From contig OY969789.1 of NCBI GenBank assembly GCA_963703085.1, positions 1,860,001 to 1,924,000 of the forward strand: DNA of 64,000 nucleotides, written 5' to 3'. Below the pieces are notes generated by a model that saw only the letters and a list, made by a program, of their open reading frames with translations, was not told where the DNA came from and did not search any database. The translations under genes were made by a program, and so were the position numbers. Position 1 is the first letter of the stretch, and each line of letters starts with the position of its first letter. Positions 27,592 to 35,983 of the stretch are shown here, one piece after another. The DNA comes from DATAEG01 sp963703085. GTDB taxonomy: Bacteria; Actinomycetota; Actinomycetes; Mycobacteriales; Jatrophihabitantaceae.

Positions 27592-28952
27592 ATGAGCATG
27601 ATGCAGACAGAGCTGGCCGTCGAGGCGCTGCGACCCGGCGACGAGGGGTACGACGCCGCGGCACGCGGCTTCTTCACCGCCGGTGATCCCGGCGTTGGTG
27701 GTTCGGCCGCGCGACCCGGACGAGGTGGCGGCTGCGCTCACCTACGCGATAGGCCACGACCTGGTGGTGTCGGTGCGTTCGGGCGGGCACAGCCCGCTCG
27801 GGCACAGCACCAACTCCGGCGGGATGGTGATCGACCTGGCCCGTCTTGACGACGTCGAAGTCCTCGACGCCGAGCGCCGGCTGGTGCGGGTCGGCGGTGG
27901 CGCGAGCTGGGGCCGGGTGGCCGAGGCGCTCGAGCCGCGCGGGTGGGGCCTCACTGCCGGCGACACCAGCAATGTCGGCGTCGGCGGTCTCACCCTCGGC
28001 GGCGGGATCGGCTGGATGGTGCGCCGGTACGGCCTGGCCGATCGACAACCTGGTCGGCGCGCGGGTGGTGACCGCCGACGGCCGGCTGCTCACGACGTCG
28101 CCGGACGAGAACCCCGAACTGTTCTGGGCGTTGCGCGGCGGCGGCGGAAACTTCGGCGTGGTGGTCGACTTCGACTTCGTCGCCCAGCCGGTCGGCACCG
28201 TGCATTTCGGGTCGGTCACCTATCAGCTCGACGACCCGGCCGACCTGCTCGGCCGGTGGCGCGACGCGATGCGAGTAGCGCCGGACGAGCTGTCCAGCAC
28301 CCTGGCCCTGGCGCCCCGGATGCCCGGCGCACCGCCCTCTGCAACGGTGCTGCTCTGCTACGCCGGCGAGCCGGGCACGGCCGAGGCCGACGTCGACGCT
28401 GTCATCGAGCCGCTGCTCGAGCTGGGCACGGTGACCCAGGCGACCATCGCCGAACGCCGGTACGCCGAGATCCTGGAGACCGTCGAACCTCCGCCCGGAG
28501 TCCGGTTGATCACGCGCAACGCCCTGGTGCCGTCCCTCGATGACGAGGTCATCGCGGCGATCAGCGATTTCCGCGCCGCAGCCGGCCCCGTGGCGATCGC
28601 GGTGCGCAGCCTGGGCGGCGCGTTCGCCCGAGTGCCGACCGACGCGACGGCGTTCGCCCACCGCGACGCGGAGGCGATGGTTGTCGCGTTGTTCGTGCTG
28701 CCCGACACCGCGACCGACGAGGCGGTCCAGCGAGCGCTCGAGCCCTGGGCCGCCCTCGCGGCGCGCGGCACCGGCACCTACATCAATTTCCAAGGCTCGG
28801 CGACGGCAGCGGATCTGGCGGCGGCCTACCCGCCGGCGACCTATGCCCGCCTGGCCGCCGTCAAACGTACGTACGATCCGGATAACCGCTTCGCGCTCAA
28901 CCACAACATCGAACCGGTCGCCACCGACCCGAGAGACGGTCAGCTTCGTTGA
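27592..28952 (+). pseudogene. FAD-binding oxidoreductase (BBE type), two frameshifts
   Basis: Berberine-bridge-type flavoprotein oxidase of about 452 residues if two extra bases (near 27688 and 28040) are removed. The FAD_binding_4 domain is recognisable: SVRSGGHSPLGH contains the His used for covalent FAD attachment in this family, then NVGVGGLTLGGGIGWMVRRYGL. The C-terminal BBE element is YDPDNRFALNHNI. The three reading frames each encode a contiguous part. I chose the ATG at 27592 after GAGGAG. Its substrate is unknown. It is divergent from the kinase gene. Confidence 0.87.
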
Positions 28953-29092
28953 CCGATCTGCCCGACGACGTCGGCGACGAGGTCCGGTCGAGACAGGAAC
29001 GGGTGATGGCCAACGAAGAGATGTAGACGCTGCACGGAGCTGATCCCACGAGCGCCGCACTGCCGCGGCCGGGCCGGACGGCCGGCCGCCCT

Positions 29093-29947
29093 CTACCGCC
29101 AGACATCCACGGTGATGCCTCGCAACTGCTCGCTGAACTGGCCCGCGGGGTTCGCTGAAACAAGGAGCTCCCGCAGTTCGGAGTCGAAGGCGTCAAGGTG
29201 GTCGCCGAACAAGTGCGGTGCGGAGCTCGACAGGGAGTACACCGAGGCGACGATCTCCTCGGCCGTGCGTTCGACGGTTCGGCCGGGGACATCGAGCCGC
29301 TGTGGCCCGGTGAAGCCGGCCGCTCGGAAGATCGCGTCCTGGCCACCCGCGGTCCCGGACGGCAGCACGCCTTGTCCTGCGCGCCGCTGCTGCCCGAGGT
29401 AGTGGCGCACCAGCCGGCTGATCGCTTCCCGAGGCGGTCGAGGATGCGGCAGCTCCGACTCCGACTCGACTCCCTCATGGGTAGTGGCCCCGACGCGCAC
29501 CAGCGCACCATCGGGGGCGAGCATCCTGCGCACAGCAGTGGCGACCCGGAACCGGTCCATCCAGTGGAACGACTGCGCGAAGCTCGCGACCCGGACCGGC
29601 GCCAGGTCCGCAGGCAGTTCTTCGGCGCGCAGGTGCCGCCAGCTGACGTTGCCAACGTGTTGCTGGCGGGCCAGCCGGTCAGCCTCCTCGAGCATGTCCG
29701 CGTCTGCGTCCACGCCGATCGCGTCGGCGAAGTACGGCGCGAGCAGCAGCGTCAGCGACCCTGGCCCGCAGCCCACATCGAGCAAGCAGCCGGAGCCGTC
29801 CAATCCGAGCGCGGCAACCAACGCGTCAGCGACCGCGGCGGGGTAAGCCACCCGGCCGCGCACGTAGTAGCCGGCGCTTCCCGCATACAGCGAAGGATCC
29901 CAGCACCAGCCGTTGGCGTTGTCGGAATCCGCTCCCATCCTTGTCAT
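29093..29947 (-). CDS. Class I SAM-dependent methyltransferase
   Basis: Protein of 284 residues. Motif I reads LLDVGCGPGSLTLLLAPYF, followed by IGVDADADMLEEA and FAQSFHWMDR (methyltransf_11 signature with the typical HWxD). It is a member of the small-molecule methyltransferase group; substrate unknown. ATG at 29947 chosen, with AGGA about 11 bases upstream; an ATG at 29938 is an alternative. Confidence 0.82.
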   Translation of the reverse strand: MTRMGADSDNANGWCWDPSLYAGSAGYYVRGRVAYPAAVADALVAALGLDGSGCLLDVGCGPGSLTLLLAPYFADAIGVDADADMLEEADRLARQQHVGNVSWRHLRAEELPADLAPVRVASFAQSFHWMDRFRVATAVRRMLAPDGALVRVGATTHEGVESESELPHPRPPREAISRLVRHYLGQQRRAGQGVLPSGTAGGQDAIFRAAGFTGPQRLDVPGRTVERTAEEIVASVYSLSSSAPHLFGDHLDAFDSELRELLVSANPAGQFSEQLRGITVDVWR

Positions 29948-30204
29948 CCGGACAGCATTCCTGACCAGGAGTTTCCCTCGCGCAGCAATTTCTGAGTTGC
30001 CGCGGCGATGTCGCCGGTGGGTCGGCCGTGGAGGAGGCGGAGCGATGCGCGCCGAGCCGCCCTGATCCACCCGCTGACCTTGGGCTCCGGCGCCACACTG
30101 GTTGACGGCCGGCGCCGCGCACCGAGTTCACTCTCACCGACACCGTCGCCACCACCACAGGCGTGATCATCGCCGACTACGACCGTCGCTGAATCGCTTC
30201 TGGC

Positions 30205-30254
30205 CGTCCGACTGCAAGACTCCAGGCCATGCGCACGGATCTGGCCGAGGTGCG
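30205..30254 (+). repeat. Copy A of an XRE-gene promoter/5'-end duplication
   Basis: About 50 bases closely match 31935-31985. The shared parts are CGACTGCAAGACTCCA and ACGGATCTGGCCGAGGTGC. In copy B this is the promoter, start and first codons of the XRE/cupin gene. Here an ATG at 30229 would give MRTDLAEV before the homology stops, so this is a truncated relic. The rest of the gap 29948-30287 shows no supported gene. Confidence 0.75.
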
Positions 30255-30287
30255 CGTGTATTACCTCCGACCGTCAGGCAGGTATGG

Positions 30288-30782
30288 ATGACGCAGCGCT
30301 CACGTGAACGACAGTGGGGACGGATACTCGCCGCCACTGCGGCGGCGGTCGTCATCCTGCTGGGGATTGCTCTGGTCATCCGGTCGCGCGTTCCGTTCTA
30401 CGGCCCGGCGCGGGCGCAACAAGAGATCCGCGCCGAGACACTGCCGCTGGTCCAGGACTACCGCCTAGCCATAAACCGCGGCAGCATGGCGGAGGCACCC
30501 ACGACCATCGCCCGAACGTGGTGTCCGTCCAAACGTGCCGAGGTCCTCAAGGATGCCGAGGAGCAAATCAAGGGCCGCCCGCCCGAAACCGTCGGTGAGA
30601 CGTTCACCAACCCGCACTTCCGAAAGATCAACGTCTGGCGAAACTCAGCCAGCGTCGTCGTGGACGCCAACGGCTTTCACCGGCAGCGGTTGACCCTGAC
30701 ACTGCACCGAGCCGGCAACGGCTCGCACTACCGGTGGCAGCTCTGCAGCTTGCAGGACCACTCGCTGGATGGCCAAAACTAG
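30288..30782 (+). CDS. Membrane-anchored hypothetical protein
   Basis: Protein of 164 residues with a basic N-terminus, one transmembrane helix (residues about 14-33, ILAATAAAVVILLGIALVI) and an extracytoplasmic domain containing two cysteines (TWCPSKR, WQLCSLQ) that could pair. No family is recognised. The fold may resemble small NTF2-like domains (inference from the C-terminal beta pattern). A hairpin at 30839 follows. Confidence 0.6.
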   Translation: MTQRSRERQWGRILAATAAAVVILLGIALVIRSRVPFYGPARAQQEIRAETLPLVQDYRLAINRGSMAEAPTTIARTWCPSKRAEVLKDAEEQIKGRPPETVGETFTNPHFRKINVWRNSASVVVDANGFHRQRLTLTLHRAGNGSHYRWQLCSLQDHSLDGQN

Positions 30783-30838
30783 TGCTGCGCGCTCGACCGA
30801 CCGTCTAAGCGGTAGCCACCCGGGGCCGAAGACGCGAA

Positions 30839-30865
30839 GGCGCCGGGGACCACATCCCCGACGCC
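30839..30865 (+). terminator. Probable hairpin terminator
   Basis: GGCGCCGGGGA and TCCCCGACGCC pair with one mismatch around a 5-base loop. An outer AAGCGGT/ACCGCTT pair flanks it. It lies 57 bases after the membrane protein gene. Confidence 0.55.
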
Positions 30866-30929
30866 GCACCGCTTGTGAGCGAGTCCAGTCGCACGCCATC
30901 CAGCCGCGCGGCCGGCTCTCGCTAATGCC

Positions 30930-31091
30930 CACCAGGGTGTCGCCGGTTTCGCAGGCCGCGAGTGCTTCGCGCAGGCCGGGCCGGGCGCGGTTGGTGCCAA
31001 TCAGGCGTAGTCGACCGAGATCCGTGACGGCTCGACCCCCGAGTCCGGCCGGGCCGTCACCATCGGCGGTGAGGTCTTGTTCGGTGGTCGA
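30930..31091 (-). pseudogene. Serine recombinase (resolvase) N-terminal relic
   Basis: Read on the minus strand, with two one-base corrections near 31040 and 31009, this encodes STTEQDLTA, then VEPSRISVDY, then LIGTNRARPGLREALAAC and ETGDTLV. This is the standard order in the catalytic domain of resolvase/invertase-type serine recombinases (STxEQDLxAQRDAL..LGV..., GLTGTNRxRPGLxxALAAC). The catalytic serine lies just in the N-terminal part; the region after DTLV, including the DNA-binding domain, is gone. No intact reading frame remains. It marks a past mobile element in this accessory stretch. Confidence 0.72.
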
Positions 31092-31733
31092 TGCTTGACA
31101 GTGGGGCTAGCCAAGCCTTCACTGTGTGAGCGTCTGTCCCGAAAGGTCGCGATTGCCATCAAGCGTCGAGTTCTCTGCATGGTCCCAGCGGCGCTGATCC
31201 TCATGGCCGCATGCGGAGGGAGCAGCAAGGACGCAGGTCAATCGAAAGCATCGAGTCAGTCCGCGGCCTCAAGCTCGCCGTCTTCTGTATCTTCGTCGCG
31301 GACGTCGCCCAGCATCACCGAGAAGTCCGACTACTTCGGGGATACCCCCAACGTCGTCGCGGCCCAGGTCGGCTGCACGGTCTATAACACGATCAAGGTC
31401 TCCGCTGCGGATCACAAGCAGGGTGTGGTCGGCATCGTTCAGTGCAGCGCGCCGGCTGCTGAGGATGGAAGCGATCTGCATACCGAGATCACGACATTCA
31501 CTAACAGCGGTAACGAGGATGTCTACGTTGGGGCTGAGGCCAAGACGCTCGGCAACGGGTGGACCGGTGGTTGCATTGCCCGAGGCGACGGGTGGTCGAT
31601 GGCTTATGTGCCAGCCGCCCTCGGAGAGGACGATGCCCCCAGCCTGTTCGCTCGAGTGTTCAACTGGGTTACATCCAATTCCCCTGGCCCAGGGCTGGTG
31701 TCCAAAGTGAGCTTCGGCACCGGGTGCGCGTGA
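31077..31733 (+). CDS. Putative lipoprotein
   Basis: Exported protein with an N-terminal lipobox: basic KRR, hydrophobic VLCMVPAALI and LMAAC, where Cys46 of this longest frame would be lipidated. A Ser-rich linker follows, then a domain of about 130 residues with several cysteines (VGCTVYN, IVQCSAP, GGCIARG, GTGCA). No family is recognised. The true start is unclear: the TTG at 31077 and the GTG at 31098 are possible, and both lie partly over the resolvase relic on the other strand. A shorter start just before KRR would make a more normal signal peptide. Confidence 0.62.
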   Translation: MFGGRCLTVGLAKPSLCERLSRKVAIAIKRRVLCMVPAALILMAACGGSSKDAGQSKASSQSAASSSPSSVSSSRTSPSITEKSDYFGDTPNVVAAQVGCTVYNTIKVSAADHKQGVVGIVQCSAPAAEDGSDLHTEITTFTNSGNEDVYVGAEAKTLGNGWTGGCIARGDGWSMAYVPAALGEDDAPSLFARVFNWVTSNSPGPGLVSKVSFGTGCA

Positions 31734-31934
31734 TCAGCCGCCCGCGCTGTCCTTCATCTCACTGACGATCCATGCCGCAGCCGGTGTACCTGGTGAGGCG
31801 GCCGTGGTCGGCCATCTCTCGGCCGCGGTCCCGCACGGGCTGAAGGGCCGGCCGGGCGAAGACCTGTCCATCATCGGCAGTGCGTCCCTGGTCGGCGACC
31901 TGCATGCCGCCGGGCTGATATTGAGTAGTTCGGT

Positions 31935-31985
31935 GCCCGTCGACTGCAAGACTCCATCCCGTGGATACGGATCTGGCCGAGGTGC
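31935..31985 (+). promoter_or_regulatory. Copy B: promoter and 5' end of the XRE/cupin gene
   Basis: Second copy of the 50-base element seen at 30205-30254, about 1.73 kb apart in direct orientation. It includes GACTGCAAGACTCCA just before the GTG start of the regulator, which is likely the core promoter of a near-leaderless transcript. Confidence 0.6.
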
Positions 31986-32500
31986 TCGCCGGCATCGGGT
32001 CACGGGTTCGCGGGGTGCGCCGTGATCGCCACCTGACGTTGGAGCAGGTCGCGAGCGCGACCGGCATCTCCGTGAGCACGCTGTCCCGCTTGGAATCAGG
32101 CAAGCGCCGCCCCACTCTCGAGCTACTGATTCCGCTTGCTCAGGTTCTGCGGGTTGCGCTCGACCAGCTGGTCGCGGCGCCGGCAACGGGCGATCCGCGG
32201 GTGCACCTGCAGCCGACCCGGCGACGCCGTGGCGGGGTGATCGTGCCGCTGACGCAATACCCCGGCCGGGTGAAGGTCTACAAGCAGGTGATGGCGCCGT
32301 GCGAGCCGCAGCTGGTCACCCATCATGGCTACGAGTGGCTCTACGTGCTGTCCGGGCGGGTGCGACTGATCGTCGGCGACACCGACCGCATCCTTCACCC
32401 GGGCGAGGTCGCCGAGTTCGACACCAGCGCTCGGCACTGGTTCGGGCCGGCCGATGACGTAGCCGTGGAACTGCTCCATTTGACCCGCCACGACGACTGA
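31961..32500 (+). CDS. XRE-family regulator with C-terminal cupin domain
   Basis: Protein of 179 residues. The N-terminal HTH_3 domain is at about residues 10-65 (RRDRHLTLEQVASATGIS, STLSRLESGKRRPTLELL). The C-terminal cupin_2 domain is at about residues 100-175 (HHGYEWLYVLSGRVRLIVGD, LHPGEVAEFDTSARHWF). Such proteins are small-molecule-responsive transcription factors of diverse function. The GTG at 31961 is chosen because the duplicated promoter element ends there. Neighbours give no clear target. Confidence 0.87.
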   Translation: MDTDLAEVLAGIGSRVRGVRRDRHLTLEQVASATGISVSTLSRLESGKRRPTLELLIPLAQVLRVALDQLVAAPATGDPRVHLQPTRRRRGGVIVPLTQYPGRVKVYKQVMAPCEPQLVTHHGYEWLYVLSGRVRLIVGDTDRILHPGEVAEFDTSARHWFGPADDVAVELLHLTRHDD

Positions 32501-32543
32501 GCGTTCCTCTGCGTGCACCCGGCGATCCGCGGCTGACGCAGGG

Positions 32544-33311
32544 TTACGGCCATCGCGAGCTGAGCAGCATCGCTCGCATCTGCGCCGCGGAAAGCACTGG
32601 GGACGCTAGCCGCGATGACGACTGCTTGCTGGGAGCGTTGAGCGCATCCGCGTAGCGCCCGGTTCCATTCGCGAACTCGACCGCGACGGTGCGCCGAATC
32701 AGGCCGCCCGGGTAGTGCGCGTCATGCACCATCAGCTTCGCACCGTGGCCGAGAGAGGTGACCGTGCAGCTGTTGTGGGTGCTGTCCTCATCGTTGTGGC
32801 ATTGCGTGACGCCCTTGCCGTATGGCGCCGACACGGCTACCAGATCGACCTCGCCGGGGCCGCTTCCCGCGTTGACCACGGCGTCCAGGTCGGTCTCCAC
32901 AGAGGGGCTCGTGGTCTGCGTCGTGATCGTGATTTGCGTGGCCTTCGCCCCTGTTGGAAGCGTGGCCAGGAAGATCGCGCGCAGCTGCGCCGGCGGGAAC
33001 GGCTGCGGTGACGTCTTCGTCGGGGACATGTGCTGGGCCGACGTCTGGGTCGTGAGGTGCTGCGACGAGTTCCGCGGCGTCGGTTGCTCGCCGCTGGACC
33101 CGCCACCCGGGAGGTGCAGGCTGGCGACAGCAGCGGCCGGTAGCGCCACCACGGCTACCGCAGCGACGCACTTCGAGACCGTCGCGTACCGGTGTCGGCG
33201 GCGCAGTTGCTGGCCGCGGTCGATCGCGCGGGCAGCCAGGTCGTCGAGGTCGATGTTCGGGGTGGACAGGTCGTCGTCGACCACGGTCCGCAGGTCATCG
33301 GGCAGGTTCAT
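32544..33311 (-). CDS. Membrane protein, probable anti-sigma factor for the adjacent SigE-type sigma
   Basis: Protein of 255 residues: a cytosolic N-terminal region of about 45 residues (MNLPDDLRTVVDDDLSTPN with a basic RRRHRY stretch), one transmembrane helix (KCVAAVAVVALPAAAVASL), a Ser/Thr/Pro linker and an extracytoplasmic domain. The arrangement is that of membrane anti-sigma proteins encoded after SigE-family sigma factors. No zinc-binding HxxxCxxC is present. The role is inferred from layout and from the 11-base distance to the sigma gene. Confidence 0.65.
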   Translation of the reverse strand: MNLPDDLRTVVDDDLSTPNIDLDDLAARAIDRGQQLRRRHRYATVSKCVAAVAVVALPAAAVASLHLPGGGSSGEQPTPRNSSQHLTTQTSAQHMSPTKTSPQPFPPAQLRAIFLATLPTGAKATQITITTQTTSPSVETDLDAVVNAGSGPGEVDLVAVSAPYGKGVTQCHNDEDSTHNSCTVTSLGHGAKLMVHDAHYPGGLIRRTVAVEFANGTGRYADALNAPSKQSSSRLASPVLSAAQMRAMLLSSRWP

Positions 33312-33322
33312 CACGGCTCCAT

Positions 33323-33826
33323 TCAGTCCTGGGAGAGGTCGGTGAGTTGGTCGGCGCCCAGTACGCCCCGCAAGCGCTCCAGAGCACGCATGGCGTGGAT
33401 GCGAATCGCGCCCGGTGTCTTACCGAGGTCCTGGGCAACCTGTTCGACGCTGCGGTCCTGCACGTAACGCAGGACGAGCACAGCGCGATCGTCGGCCCGC
33501 AGCCTGGCCAAGGCCTGCTGCAACACCAGTCGCCGCTCCACCGGGGCGTCGGCTGAGCGTGCGTCCGGGATTGCCTCGGTGGGCCGCTCCCAGAACATCC
33601 GGCGCCGGCGCTGGGAAATGAAGGTGCGCACCATCACTACGTGCGCGAACGCCTGCGGGCTGTCCAGCCCGCCCGGTCGATCCCACGTGCTGTACATCCT
33701 GGCGAGGGTTTCCTGGACGAGGTCTTGCGCGGCGTGCCAGTCACCGGTCAGCACCCAGGCGGTGCGCAACAGGGGACGGCCCTGCGTCCGGACGAAGGCG
33801 ATGAAGCCCTGGTCGTCATCGGTCAT
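33323..33826 (-). CDS. SigE-family ECF RNA polymerase sigma factor
   Basis: Sigma-70-type factor of 167 residues. Region 2 reads LLRTAWVLTGDWHAAQDLVQETLARMYSTW (shown in the middle of the first 50 residues). Region 4 reads LARLRADDRAVLVLRYVQDRSVEQVAQDLGKTPGAI. It belongs to the actinobacterial SigE (SCO-type ECF) group. It is followed by the probable anti-sigma gene and preceded on the same strand by a sortase-type surface protein. Confidence 0.92.
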   Translation of the reverse strand: MTDDDQGFIAFVRTQGRPLLRTAWVLTGDWHAAQDLVQETLARMYSTWDRPGGLDSPQAFAHVVMVRTFISQRRRRMFWERPTEAIPDARSADAPVERRLVLQQALARLRADDRAVLVLRYVQDRSVEQVAQDLGKTPGAIRIHAMRALERLRGVLGADQLTDLSQD

Positions 33827-33938
33827 CTCGACCCCTGGTTTTCGCGGCGACTCTCACCCCACCTTTGACGCGGCCGGCCGGCGTGGCGTTACATCCGTCA
33901 TCGCGTCGAGGACGCAGCCGCAGGCGCTACAAGCGGGA

Positions 33939-35732
33939 TCAGTGCTTGCGACCGCGTGGCCGTCGCACTCCGCCAAGGGCAAGCAGGCCCAACCCAGCCA
34001 GCAGGCACAGCGCTGCCGCATCTGTAGGCACGGCTACGGCAGAACCGGTGTTGGCCAGCGGTGGGGTCGAGCTCGTGGTCGAGCGTGGCGTCGGGCTGGC
34101 CGCCGCCGTCAGGACGGTGAGACCGGCGGTGTCGCTCAGGCTCCCCCGGGTCGCGGTCACGGTGTAACGGCCGGGCGCCGCCGCGGTGCAGACCGCGCCG
34201 GTGCATGACCCGGGCGAGCTGATGACGATGTGGGTGGACCGAGTCAGATCACCGAGGCTGTTGTGGTAGGCGTCAAATCCCTCGACGCGATAGGTGATGC
34301 GCTGCCCTACATGGATAGACGCCGACGCCGGTGACAGCACCAGCTGCTCGAGCGGGCCGGGTGTGACGGCGAGGGTGCTGCTCGCGCTCAAACCGGGCGC
34401 GGGCGCACTCGCAGCCGCGGTGGCCGTCCCGATGGGCCGGTAGTAACCATTGACGGTGTACACGGCTGCGCGAGTCGAGCCACACGCGTTCGCGACGCAG
34501 GTTCCGGCACCGGTGATGGTGAAGACCGTCTCGCTGGTGACGTCGGCGATGTGATTGCCGAACTCGTCGACGGTCTCGGCGGAGTAGTCCTGCACGGTGC
34601 CCGCCGCGATGCTGGCCGAGGCCGGACTCAGCACCACATGATCCACAGCCGCTGCAGTGACGGTCAGAGTGGCCGTAGCAGTGTGACCCCGGTAGGTCGC
34701 GGTGATCGGGTACGACCCTGCCGTGGTCGACCCGCAGGTGTTCGCCGTGCAGCTCGCCGAGCCGGTGCTGCTGAACGCCGAAGCAGAGGTTACGTCGCCA
34801 AGATCCGTGCCGTCAGGCGCGTATGCCCGCACCGCGAAGGCCTGGGTGGTCCCGGCGGTCACGCTGGCTGTGCTGGGTGAGACCACGATGTGATCGACGA
34901 CCGGCGCGACGTTCACGGTGACCGAGTGGGAGGCGACCGGTTGTTGCTGGACGTTCTGTGCCTGCAGGTCGAACGTGAAGGCACCGGCCACCGCGCTGCC
35001 CGGAGCTACCGTCAGCACGCAGGTTGCATGGTCGGCGGAGAGCGCGACGGACGCCCACGCCGGCGCGGCGCCGCCGAGACCGCAGCCTCCGGTGTACGTC
35101 ACCGGGAATTCTGCCGATCGGGTTGCACCGGCCGGGGCGGCGACGGTGCTGGGCCCGTCGATCGTCGGCTCGGCCTCGACGAGCTGCACATTTGCCAACC
35201 CTGCTTCCGGGGCTTGGGCGCCGTCGGTATCAGCCGAGAAGCTGAACGTCGGCCCGGTCGACGTGCCGCTCGCGACGAACAGTCCGTAGTCCGATGCCCA
35301 GGCGCCGTTCGGGAGCGTGACGCCCGAGCCGGCGTGACCCAGCGCGTAGCCGAGCTGCGCGCCCGCGGTGGTGTACTGCTCCCAGGTGAGCAGGTACTGG
35401 CTGCCAGTCGTCGTCGACACGGAGGTCGAGGTGTTGATCGATCCCATCCAATGCCCGGGTGCGCTGGACGCAGCGACATAGTGTGCCCACGTGCCTCCAC
35501 TCGGTGGTGCAGGCAGCAGTCCGCTGGGGCCGGTGACGAAGGCCCCGGAGCCGTCCGTACCGCCGCTGGCCCCGCTCATCGACCAATCGCCGGGGAACGG
35601 CAGCGCTACCGCGTTCGCCGCGGGTGCTGCGACCAGCGTTAGGGCGGCAGCCACCAGAACCACGAAGGCCGCTCTCGTTGCCACTCGCGTCATCCTCAGC
35701 CACCGGCCGAACGGCGGTGTCTCAGCCGGCAT
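33939..35732 (-). CDS. Ig-like surface protein with LAxTG sorting signal
   Basis: Secreted protein of 597 residues. A signal peptide ends near APAANA. The next region resembles a lectin-like or jelly-roll domain (residues about 45-190). At least three Ig-like repeats follow, each opening with a VDHxVxSPxxASxxAG pattern (near residues 285, 370 and 455) and containing a Cys pair (CTANTC, CVANAC, CTGAVC) that probably forms a disulfide. The C-terminus has a sortase signal LANTG, a hydrophobic helix and a basic tail RRPRGRKH, typical of class E sortase substrates. It is probably cell-wall attached and adhesive. No sortase is in the window. Confidence 0.83.
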   Translation of the reverse strand: MPAETPPFGRWLRMTRVATRAAFVVLVAAALTLVAAPAANAVALPFPGDWSMSGASGGTDGSGAFVTGPSGLLPAPPSGGTWAHYVAASSAPGHWMGSINTSTSVSTTTGSQYLLTWEQYTTAGAQLGYALGHAGSGVTLPNGAWASDYGLFVASGTSTGPTFSFSADTDGAQAPEAGLANVQLVEAEPTIDGPSTVAAPAGATRSAEFPVTYTGGCGLGGAAPAWASVALSADHATCVLTVAPGSAVAGAFTFDLQAQNVQQQPVASHSVTVNVAPVVDHIVVSPSTASVTAGTTQAFAVRAYAPDGTDLGDVTSASAFSSTGSASCTANTCGSTTAGSYPITATYRGHTATATLTVTAAAVDHVVLSPASASIAAGTVQDYSAETVDEFGNHIADVTSETVFTITGAGTCVANACGSTRAAVYTVNGYYRPIGTATAAASAPAPGLSASSTLAVTPGPLEQLVLSPASASIHVGQRITYRVEGFDAYHNSLGDLTRSTHIVISSPGSCTGAVCTAAAPGRYTVTATRGSLSDTAGLTVLTAAASPTPRSTTSSTPPLANTGSAVAVPTDAAALCLLAGLGLLALGGVRRPRGRKH

Positions 35733-35983
35733 GCGTCATCCCTGCCCAGGGTCGGGTTGTCGTTCGCGCCCCCGTGCGGGATCGACCGATACGGATAGTC
35801 GGTAGGTCAGGCGAATACTCGTCGGACAGTAGATCACACCATAACCGCAGTGATGCCCCGTATCAGCTGAACTGCGGCGGATCGGCACCGGGGGACGCCA
35901 TCCGCTTTGAGCGACCCATCGTCGGGAGCCATCAGTCGTGCCAGGTATTGCCATCGGCACGAAGGCACCGCCATGATTCCAGT

